64,000 nt of DNA from positions 498,001 through 562,000 of the forward strand of contig CAJNDS010000835.1 of the NCBI GenBank assembly GCA_905221605.1. Direction: 5' to 3'. Positions within the stretch are counted from its first letter, which is position 1, and every line of letters begins with the position of its first letter. Positions 22,601-30,190 of the stretch are shown here, in pieces. This stretch comes from Symbiodinium natans. Lineage: Eukaryota; Sar; Dinophyceae; Suessiales; Symbiodiniaceae. The notes below the pieces were generated by a model that saw only the letters and a program-made list of their open reading frames with translations, was not told the origin of the DNA and did no database searches. The translations under genes and the position numbers were made by a program.

Positions 22601-25600
22601 AACCTGTCCAGGCGTACCCTTCCAAGCCTGCTGCAAACAGGGGTAGCCCTAAGCCCCCTTAATAATATAATACTCTAAACCCTAAGCCCTAAACCCTAAA
22701 CGCTCTGCAATGGGGCTCAGTCAGCCCTGGAAAATGCACACAGAGCCGACCGAAGGCTGTAGAGTTTGCCGGCTACTTCCATGGTCCGGCAGCCCAGGTA
22801 GGTTTAGGTTTAGGGGGTTTAGGGTTTAGGAATATGGAGGACGGAGTAATTACGCCCTTACGGTCCCTTTGTAATAAAACTAACATAACCCCCCAAAACC
22901 CTTTCTAATTGTTCAGGCCCCTATATTAGGCTTGGGTGGTTGGGCGCTTGGGGTTGCCTAGTCACCCGCCCAGGTGCCCGAGGGATGTACTCAAAACCTT
23001 GTGGACTGAACATTTTTTTGCACCGTTTACAGTTTAGGGTGTAGGGTTTGGGGTATACCCTAAACCCTAAAGCCGTAGTCTTGATTTCGGGCCTTAGTCC
23101 TCCCATTTTCTGCCGGTCGCGGCGCATGGCGCAGTAGTGCTTCGCCAGGAGAGTTGGGGGCTGCGTGGAGTGATCGATATTTGGTGGGTCAGGTGGCACA
23201 CTGCAGACACCCTGCACTACCATTAGTGACAGAAACCTTGTTGGGTGCATGCACAAATATGTGGACCACGAAATTCATCTACTCCCCAAGGTTGGTGCAG
23301 GATGAGGGTCAGATTGAAGCCCCCGTATCTGTCCTCGTGCTCCACGCCAGTAGTTTGTTGTTTCGACCAAGTACTCCGATTTACTTTCTTTTGGAGCTAT
23401 ATCGGCACAGTTTGCAAGGCTATTGCAGGCAGGAGGCCAGCAGTCAGAGCCATCAACCATCCTCCGGCGAGGCTACGGCACTGAAGTACACTTGGTGTTC
23501 CGACAGGACAGAGCTTCTTGGCTGTGCACAAGCCTTCCTCTCTAACGAAGCCTCCCAAACCCTGAAATCGGCTGCGGTTCAGGCCGGAGCCACACGTGCA
23601 GGTTGAGACGATTGACTGGGCGGCTTTTCCCTAAATCAGTGATAGTCAGTGCCTTTCTCCATTGGCGTCCTATTGCAGAGAGTGTTGCTCGGTACAAGGC
23701 ATTCCTGGGTTCCCTGAGCACGACCTGTAGCGGCAAGATGCGGTCAGCCGAAACGAAAGATTGCACAACTCATTGGTATCGCGTAAGTGTTCAGCCCGAA
23801 GCCCTAAAAACCCTATAAGCACGCAATCCCAAATTTCGGGAACGTGGCAGGACTTGCCGCTGCGAGGTTTCGACGAGGTCTGTGGATTCAGTGCACACGG
23901 AGCAGCCACGGCTCATGTACCTGTACATCTCGTGCTTTTCTAGTTCAAGATGACTTCAGATATGTGTGCCGCAATCTTTGTCTCAAGCCATCGACGCATC
24001 TTATACTACTAATCCCCGATACGCGCGATACAACCCTCCGCTTTGCGCAACCATGGGCCAGAGTGAGCAGATGCAGATCGTAGTGGCGAGCTCTTGCTAC
24101 TGCTTCGCGTCTGTGGGCATGCTTCTCTTCAACAAGTTTGCCGTGCAAGACTTCCCCTTGGAGTGCATCCTGGTTTGGTTGCAGCTGTGCTTTGCAGCTA
24201 CGTGCCTCGCTGTCTTTGCCTTCCCATACATCCACGTGGGCTCATTTCGTGACTTGCTGCGGTGGTGCATGGTGGTGCCGTTCTACTGCGGCATGCTCTT
24301 GACCTCCATTCTGGCATTGAAGACGGCGCCGATGTCGCTGGTGATCGTGCTTCGGAACACATCGCCGTTGGGAACGCTGGTCATCGAGCGCTTTTACCCG
24401 GAGCCGCTGCGCATCAGCACGGGCATGTTGGCCTCCATCTTCTTAATGATCATGGGAGGCCTGATGTACGTCTCTCAGCTGCCCAATGAGAACTGGCAAG
24501 GAATTGGCTGGGTCTTCTTGAACAGCGCCATCGCGGTCGTCGACCGCCTGTTGCAGAGGCTCCTCTTGTCCAAGGACCAGCACCCCGTCGACATCTCCAA
24601 AACCGGTATCACACTCATCAACAACTTTGTGGGCATGCTTCCTGTGGGATTGGCTGCGTACATGAAGGGTGAGATGGAGCAGCTCCCCGCCGTGTATGCC
24701 AAGCTGAGCAGCTCGGATAAGTTCTACATCGGAATGACATGTATCATTGGGCTCACCATCAGCTACACGAGCATTTGGGCTCAGAGCTTGATCAGTGCCA
24801 CGAGTTTCCTGGTCATGATCAACGCCAACAAGTTTGTGATCATTGGCATTGAGGCTTTTGGCATGCACTCCAAGGCACTGAACACGATTCAGGTCGCTGG
24901 TGCAAGCCTCACCGTCCTTGGTGGCGTGTGCTACGGCAAGTCGCGTCAGGCCATCGAACAAGAGGTGGAGGAGCGAAAAACCTTGCTCCCCAAGGCCTAG
25001 ATGGCCCGAGACGGGCTGCGCCCGACCAGCATTGCACCGGAAAAGCCGGAAGACGACTCGTTCGGGGAGTCACGAGACATGGCATGTGCAGAGAGTAGGG
25101 TCTAAGCAGTCTAGGCTGTAGAGCGAGACGTCTGGCCGCGACATTCAGGGAGAGGCATGTACCATGGCGCACACATACCCTGTCAACTGCCGCAACATTT
25201 GCTTCAAGCCATCGACGCATCTTATACTACTAATCCCCGATACGCGCGATACAACCCTCCGCTTTGCGCAACCATGGGCCAGAGTGAGCAGATGCAGATC
25301 GTAGTGGCGAGCTCTTGCTACTGCTTCGCGTCTGTGGGCATGCTTCTCTTCAACAAGTTTGCCGTGCAAGACTTCCCCTTGGAGTGCATCCTGGTTTGGT
25401 TGCAGCTGTGCTTTGCAGCTACGTGCCTCGCTGTCTTTGCCTTCCCATACATCCACGTGGGCTCATTTCGTGACTTGCTGCGGTGGTGCATGGTGGTGCC
25501 GTTCTACTGCGGCATGCTCTTGACCTCCATTCTGGCATTGAAGACGGCGCCGATGTCGCTGGTGATCGTGCTTCGGAACACATCGCCGTTGGGAACGCTG

Positions 25601-27657
25601 GTCATCGAGCGCTTTTACCCGGAGCCGCTGCGCATCAGCACGGGCATGTTGGCCTCCATCTTCTTAATGATCATGGGAGGCCTGATGTACGTCTCTCAGC
25701 TGCCCAATGAGAACTGGCAAGGAATTGGCTGGGTCTTCTTGAACAGCGCCATCGCGGTCGTCGACCGCCTGTTGCAGAGGCTCCTCTTGTCCAAGGACCA
25801 GCACCCCGTCGATATCTCCAAAACGGGCATCACACTCATCAACAACTTTGTGGGCATGCTTCCTGTGGGATTGGCTGCGTACATGAAGGGTGAGATGGAG
25901 CAGCTCCCCGCCGTGTATGCCAAGCTGAGCAGCTCGGATAAGTTCTACATCGGAATGACATGTATCATTGGGCTGACCATCAGCTACACGAGCATTTGGG
26001 CTCAGAGCTTGATCAGTGCCACGAGTTTCCTGGTCATGATCAACGCCAACAAGTTTGTGATCATTGGCATTGAGGCTTTTGGCATGCACTCCAAGGCACT
26101 GAACACGATTCAGGTCGCTGGTGCAAGCCTCACCGTCCTTGGTGGCGTGTGCTACGGCAAGTCGCGTCAGGCCATCGAACAAGAGGTGGAGGAGCGAAAA
26201 ACCTTGCTCCCCAAGGCCTAGATGGCCCGAGACGGGCTGCGCCCGACCAGCATTGCACCGGAAAAGCCGGAAGACGACTCGTTCGGGGAGTCACGAGACA
26301 TGGCATGTGCAGAGAGTAGGGTCTAAGCAGTCTAGGCTGTAGAGCGAGACGTCTGGCCGCGACATTCAGGGAGAGGCATGTACCATGGCGCACACATACC
26401 CTGTCAACTGCCGCAACATTTGCTTCAAGCCATCGACGCATCTTATACTACTAATCCCCGATACGCGCGATACAACCCTCCGCTTTGCGCAACCATGGGC
26501 CAGAGTGAGCAGATGCAGATCGTAGTGGCGAGCTCTTGCTACTGCTTCGCGTCTGTGGGCATGCTTCTCTTCAACAAGTTTGCCGTGCAAGACTTCCCCT
26601 TGGAGTGCATCCTGGTTTGGTTGCAGCTGTGCTTTGCAGCTACGTGCCTCGCTGTCTTTGCCTTCCCATACATCCACGTGGGCTCATTTCGTGACTTGCT
26701 GCGGTGGTGCATGGTGGTGCCGTTCTACTGCGGCATGCTCTTGACCTCCATTCTGGCATTGAAGACGGCGCCGATGTCGCTGGTGATCGTGCTTCGGAAC
26801 ACATCGCCGTTGGGAACGCTGGTCATCGAGCGCTTTTACCCGGAGCCGCTGCGCATCAGCACGGGCATGTTGGCCTCCATCTTCTTAATGATCATGGGAG
26901 GCCTGATGTACGTCTCTCAGCTGCCCAATGAGAACTGGCAAGGAATTGGCTGGGTCTTCTTGAACAGCGCCATCGCGGTCGTCGACCGCCTGTTGCAGAG
27001 GCTCCTCTTGTCCAAGGACCAGCACCCCGTCGATATCTCCAAAACGGGCATCACACTCATCAACAACTTTGTGGGCATGCTTCCTGTGGGATTGGCTGCG
27101 TACATGAAGGGTGAGATGGAGCAGCTCCCCGCCGTGTATGCCAAGCTGAGCAGCTCGGATAAGTTCTACATCGGAATGACATGTATCATTGGGCTGACCA
27201 TCAGCTACACGAGCATTTGGGCTCAGAGCTTGATCAGTGCCACGAGCTTCCTGGTCATGATCAACGCCAACAAGTTTGTGATCATTGGCATTGAGGCTTT
27301 TGGCATGCACTCCAAGGCACTGAACACGATTCAGATCGTTGGAGCGAGCCTCACCGTCCTTGGTGGCGTGTGCTACGGCAAGTCGCGTCAGGCCATCGAA
27401 CAAGAGGTGGAGGAGCGAAAAACCTTGCTCCCCAAGGCCTAGATGGCCCGAGACGGGCTGCGCCCGACCAGCATTGCACCGGAAAAGTCGGGATTGGGGT
27501 GTTGCATTGGCGTTCTCTGCTTTGCTGCGTGCTGCACAGATTCGGCACGAAAAAGCAAGCAGATGCTGTAGCCCATGAGGCGCATCTCGTATCTGCCAGG
27601 ACATCCGGGAGCACCTGCTTGAGTTGACCAAGGCCAAGGGGATCCATGTCCACTCAG
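19620..27657 (+). CDS. Glutathione-reductase-like flavoprotein, multi-exon, both ends missing
   Basis: Exons: 19620-19682 (EGYARIVDPHTVE), 20147-20202 (AKYICVATGGR), 20454-20475 (PIPGSDL), 20726-20763 (LTSDEALALPKK), 21753-21789 (PDKLVVIGGGYI, the NAD(P)H Rossmann motif), 22756-22783 (AVEFAGYFH), 23472-23506 (GTEVHLVFRQ), 23851-23877 (DLPLRGFDE) and 27600-27657 (DIREHLLELTKAKGIHVHSG). Joined in phase they follow the class-I disulfide reductase order and resemble glutathione reductase, which regenerates GSH from GSSG with NADPH. Donors are GT, GC and GA; acceptors are mostly AG|G. A possible further exon begins at 27787 (AKDDAYLE). The FAD-binding N-terminus with the redox CxxxxC and the C-terminal HPT dimer interface were not found. 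The intron 23878-27599 contains three complete transporter genes. It may be an intact gene with unseen exons or a truncated one. Confidence 0.68.
21843..21967. mobile_element. MITE-like element, family B (copy 2)
   Basis: It shares GAGCCAGAGTAGGCCCTCATT, the CAAGGGTACGTGCCCTTTG palindrome and the TTACTCTTGGGT end with the other family B copies. It lies in a glutathione-reductase intron. Confidence 0.45.
22837..22918. repeat. Short dispersed repeat, family E (copy 2)
   Basis: It is the counterpart of 3386-3478 (TAATTACGCCCTTA, then TAACATAACCCCCCAAAACCC). It lies in an intron of the glutathione-reductase-like gene. Confidence 0.35.
23969..23987 (+). promoter_or_regulatory. Putative relict spliced-leader sequence, unit 1
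   Basis: The 19-mer starts CCG and ends TTTGTCTCAAG. The end matches 10 of the last 11 bases of the dinoflagellate spliced leader as I recall it (ending TTTGGCTCAAG); the middle is shorter and diverged. It lies 65 bp before the start codon and next to the array boundary. Known relict leaders mark genes copied from trans-spliced mRNA. Confidence 0.42.
24053..25000 (+). CDS. Nucleotide-sugar transporter (DMT superfamily), tandem copy 1
   Basis: This intronless 315-aa hydrophobic protein starts MGQSEQ. It has about ten predicted membrane segments, roughly at residues 9-29, 37-59, 72-90, 93-112, 122-142, 150-171, 187-203, 225-245, 247-269 and 278-295. It belongs to the nucleotide-sugar/triose-phosphate transporter group. 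MINANKFVIIG (255-265) resembles the nucleotide-sugar-binding GALNK motif of GDP-mannose transporters such as Vrg4, which import GDP-mannose into the Golgi in exchange for GMP. The substrate is inferred. ATG at 24053 was chosen because the only in-frame start upstream is GTG, and all three copies share this context. The C-terminus is a short basic tail (ERKTLLPKA). The gene is read on the same strand as the host glutathione-reductase-like gene. A plant-type triose-phosphate transporter-like protein is the alternative. Confidence 0.9.
   Translation: MGQSEQMQIVVASSCYCFASVGMLLFNKFAVQDFPLECILVWLQLCFAATCLAVFAFPYIHVGSFRDLLRWCMVVPFYCGMLLTSILALKTAPMSLVIVLRNTSPLGTLVIERFYPEPLRISTGMLASIFLMIMGGLMYVSQLPNENWQGIGWVFLNSAIAVVDRLLQRLLLSKDQHPVDISKTGITLINNFVGMLPVGLAAYMKGEMEQLPAVYAKLSSSDKFYIGMTCIIGLTISYTSIWAQSLISATSFLVMINANKFVIIGIEAFGMHSKALNTIQVAGASLTVLGGVCYGKSRQAIEQEVEERKTLLPKA
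25190..25208 (+). promoter_or_regulatory. Putative relict spliced-leader sequence, unit 2
   Basis: The sequence CCGCAACATTTGCTTCAAG aligns with the unit 1 copy and with the dinoflagellate leader (CCG start, ATTTG core, TCAAG end), but it is more degenerate. It is repeated in unit 3. Confidence 0.35.
25274..26221 (+). CDS. Nucleotide-sugar transporter, tandem copy 2
   Basis: The protein (315 aa) is identical to copy 1; the few differing bases are silent. It has the same start, the same ten-segment topology and the same INANK motif (256-260). Unlike copy 1, its upstream region is the array spacer, the end of unit 1, so transcription could be polycistronic with trans-splicing at the spacer AG. 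This is the usual model for dinoflagellate tandem genes and is not shown by the sequence itself. Confidence 0.9.
   Translation: MGQSEQMQIVVASSCYCFASVGMLLFNKFAVQDFPLECILVWLQLCFAATCLAVFAFPYIHVGSFRDLLRWCMVVPFYCGMLLTSILALKTAPMSLVIVLRNTSPLGTLVIERFYPEPLRISTGMLASIFLMIMGGLMYVSQLPNENWQGIGWVFLNSAIAVVDRLLQRLLLSKDQHPVDISKTGITLINNFVGMLPVGLAAYMKGEMEQLPAVYAKLSSSDKFYIGMTCIIGLTISYTSIWAQSLISATSFLVMINANKFVIIGIEAFGMHSKALNTIQVAGASLTVLGGVCYGKSRQAIEQEVEERKTLLPKA
26411..26429 (+). promoter_or_regulatory. Putative relict spliced-leader sequence, unit 3
   Basis: It has the same 19-mer as unit 2, 1221 bp downstream, with the same reasoning and caveats. Confidence 0.35.
26495..27442 (+). CDS. Nucleotide-sugar transporter, tandem copy 3
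   Basis: This copy is 315 aa and differs from copies 1 and 2 at residues 281-282 (VA to IV) in the last membrane segment. A cluster of nearby silent changes (ATCGTTGGAGCG for GTCGCTGGTGCA, AGCTTC for AGTTTC) points to a short diverged patch. The 3' flank leaves the array consensus 45 bp after the stop codon, marking the right edge of the array. Both amino-acid changes are conservative, so function is probably retained. Confidence 0.9.
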   Translation: MGQSEQMQIVVASSCYCFASVGMLLFNKFAVQDFPLECILVWLQLCFAATCLAVFAFPYIHVGSFRDLLRWCMVVPFYCGMLLTSILALKTAPMSLVIVLRNTSPLGTLVIERFYPEPLRISTGMLASIFLMIMGGLMYVSQLPNENWQGIGWVFLNSAIAVVDRLLQRLLLSKDQHPVDISKTGITLINNFVGMLPVGLAAYMKGEMEQLPAVYAKLSSSDKFYIGMTCIIGLTISYTSIWAQSLISATSFLVMINANKFVIIGIEAFGMHSKALNTIQIVGASLTVLGGVCYGKSRQAIEQEVEERKTLLPKA

Positions 27658-27909
27658 GCCCGGGCAAATTTGGGAGTATTGGCCACCCAAACGGCAATTC
27701 GAAGTCGCTGCTGCTATGATTTGCCGTCGTGAGCCCTGATCTTCGGGTTGCGGGTTTTCGGCAAAAGTAAAGGGGGCGAACTTCAGGGGCGAAGGACGAT
27801 GCTTACCTGGAACCCCCCACCACACACGGGGCCAACTTTGCCTTGCTTTAGTTCCTGGAATCGTGGGGTCGCCCGCACCTTCCCAGCTGGCTGCCGGTAG
27901 GAGTGAAGA

Positions 27910-27997
27910 TGCGGGGGTCTCCCTTTGGGGAGAGGTTTGGGGATCTGCTTCTGTTGGAAGAGAAGCGCGGCAATGCATTGACTCGGCCCTCGTCCAG
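27910..27997 (+). CDS. Unassigned putative exon
   Basis: A coding-like frame (GERFGDLLLLEEKRGNALTR) ends at a strong GT donor (CCAG|GTGAGA). The start is uncertain. It lies just after the last recognised glutathione-reductase exon but does not resemble that protein, so it may belong to the unassigned gene at 32.4-36.8 kb. Confidence 0.33.
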
Positions 27998-28425
27998 GTG
28001 AGAACCCCCTGTCCATCGAGGCTGGCAGCTATCTTTTAGACGGTGGCGCGGAACGCCGGGCGTTTTTCTGGAGGTTCCGCAAATTTCGGGCATCCTTTTT
28101 GGAGAACCCTGTAGTAAGGAATCTCGGGGGGTCCAGGAATATAGGATTCTGGGAGGTAGACGACGTTCCCCTGAAAATGCCCATATCGAATGTTCAAACC
28201 GCCCTCATGGCGGGTGGCAAAGAATTTGTCGGTTTGGGGGGTTTGCTGCTCTGTCTGCTATGCGCACCTCCCACCTGGCCTCACAGACCCTGTGTTTCCC
28301 ATGCATCGCCTTGTTGAGAGTGTGTGGCGTTGTGACTCACACATACGTCTGTGTTCTTGCTTCCTGCGATGTGCCAAGATATGCACATGTTCAACCCGAA
28401 GGTATGTCCAACAGAAACCCCTTTT

Positions 28426-28534
28426 GGGGGTTTCCGAAATCGAGGGTACCTTCTTGGGGTCCTTCCCTATTACAAGGGAATCCTACTATTTGGGGGTCTA
28501 TTTTAAGGGTACCCTTCTGTTCGTAATCCCCCCC
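28426..28534. mobile_element. MITE-like element, family C (copy 1)
   Basis: It begins GGGGGTTTCCGAAAT and continues GGGTACCTTCTTGGGGTCC, with a weaker complementary end. A second copy lies at 34246-34379. Confidence 0.45.
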
Positions 28535-28859
28535 CATGTTTGTTTCGTGCACCCAAACAGCTTGCCGGCTCAAGAGCTCGAGACCAGAATGCCCTCCCCG
28601 GTGCCCCTTGGCTCTGAGCAGTCTGGTTCGAGCCCAGTCGTGCCTTCTTTCCCGTTTCGTTAAGCTTCGGATCCCTTATGAACCCAAGTCAGACAAAAGG
28701 GGGGGATGCGGCTTTACAAGGGCTTTATAGGGGTGTGGGTCGGTTGAGGGTTAAGAGGGCTTAGAGGGCTGCATGTTGCAAAAAGGGGCTCTTGCAAAGG
28801 AAGGTTTCAGACAATTATAAAGACTGGCTACGGCTACGGCACGTAGCTGCATGTAACCT

Positions 28860-29050
28860 TACTAGGAGGCATGTTGTTGAGGGGGCATCGGTAGGCATGG
28901 CCCATTTAAAGGGGGGGATCGATAGAAACGGCCATCTTGGGGCGATGTTGAGGGATGTTGTTGAGGGGGGATCGGTCTGAATGGCGATCTTGGGGCGATG
29001 TTGAGGGATGCTGTGGTAGGAATGGCCATCTTGGGGGCTCAACAGCGCCC
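28860..29050. repeat. Degenerate minisatellite, about 50-bp unit
   Basis: Three to four imperfect copies of a unit containing GGCCATCTTGGGGCGATGTTGAGGG-type sequence run head to tail. I see no gene in 28.6-30.1 kb apart from this and the TTTAGGG tracts. Confidence 0.75.
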
Positions 29051-29154
29051 CCATTTTGTTTCCATTGCGAACTCATCCGAGGCGCCTCCTAAAGACAGAC
29101 AGCGGCGGCGTCCAAGATCTGGCGAAGCCACGGGCACCCTGGCAGCCATGAGTT

Positions 29155-29925
29155 TAGGGTTTAGGGTTTAGGGTTTAGTCAAAAGGGTTTAGGGTTTAGG
29201 GTTTAGGAATCTGAAACTCCTTTGCCATCCTCCAGGTTTACCACTCTTTGCCTAAGAACTCCCCTGTATTGCCCTTTTTTTGGGGAAGAACATTTGGTTG
29301 GGGGGTTCTTATAAGCGAGTAGTAGTAGTTTAGGCTGTAGGCTTTAGGGTTCAAAAGGGTTTAGGCTAAGGGAGTCGGAGCCTTTCGCCTCCGAGCTCAG
29401 CTCTTTTCTGTCTGTTGTCGCCGATTTCTGTTGCGTAGTGTTCACATGCAGGGTTTAGGGTTTAGGGTTTAGGGTTTAGGGGCATTCAAAAGGGTCAGAA
29501 TGCCGGATGCAGGCTGATAACAGAGGGTTGTTGGTACAGCGCCAGCAGAGTGAAACCCGAAGCCCTGCCCTAACATTTCTTCTGCTTTGACGGTCCCCGA
29601 AGCCTTGCTTGCCGTGCGTGAGAGGGTTTATAGGGTTTATAGGGTTTATAGGGTTTATAGGGTTTATAGGGTTTATAGGGTTTATCGGGTTTATCGGGTT
29701 TATAGGGTTTTGGGTTTAGGGTTTTGGATTCAGGGTGTGGGGTTTAGGGTTTAGGGTTTAGGGTTTAAGCCTTTAAAGGGCATGAAGCTCAGGCGGTGCC
29801 TCCCGCATTCACCTCACCGAGAAATTCCGAGAACGCCCACGCCGGCATCCTGGCCACGAGGTTTTATCATTCTGATCCGTATCGTGGTTTAGGGTTTAGG
29901 GTTTAGGGTTTTGGGTTTAGGGTTT
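29155..29925. repeat. Cluster of TTTAGGG and TTTATAGGG tracts
   Basis: Separate runs occur at about 29155-29210, 29453-29480, 29625-29712 (nine or more GGGTTTATA units) and 29740-29768, and at 29886-29925. All have the G-rich strand on +. The TTTATAGGG variant recurs at 40940-41040. Confidence 0.9.
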
Positions 29926-30127
29926 AGGGCGTGCTCATTTAGCCGACCTGTTTGGGATTGGTGGTCCAGGACATATTCGTAGGTAGTATTGCACGAGAAG
30001 TATTGTGGGTGAGAGAGTAACAGCACTGCACTGCAGCAATGTAATTGCAAGAATCGTAAGAATCGTAGTAGTAAAACACAGACAGACGGGAGGACCAGTG
30101 CTACCGGAACCTGTATGCCTCTGAGCG

Positions 30128-30148
30128 GTTCCAGTCAGCATGGCTCAA
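30128..30148 (+). promoter_or_regulatory. Possible relict spliced-leader sequence before the ankyrin gene
   Basis: TGGCTCAA at 30141-30148 matches the core end of the dinoflagellate leader, and 12 of 21 bases match over the full length. It lies 43 bp upstream of the ATG of an intronless gene. The match is weak on its own. Confidence 0.28.
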
Positions 30149-30190
30149 ACTTGGTCGAGACGAAAGAGACAACAGCCTGCTTAATCGAGT

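Larger units (their letters stand above)
23967..27487 (+). repeat. Three-unit tandem gene array, 1221-bp period
   Basis: The start codons at 24053, 25274 and 26495 are exactly 1221 bp apart. Homology begins near 23967 and ends near 27487, where unit 3 diverges after the shared CCGGAAAAG. Full 273-bp spacers follow units 1 and 2. Units 2 and 3 share substitutions absent from unit 1 (GATATC for GACATC, AAAACGGGC for AAAACCGGT, GGGCTGACC for GGGCTCACC). Unit 3 has its own changes near the 3' end of the gene. Confidence 0.97.

Noticed and set aside
24443-27697. Minus-strand frames of 103-270 codons across the transporter array
   Set aside because: They are antisense shadows of a conserved membrane protein, repeated because the array is repeated.
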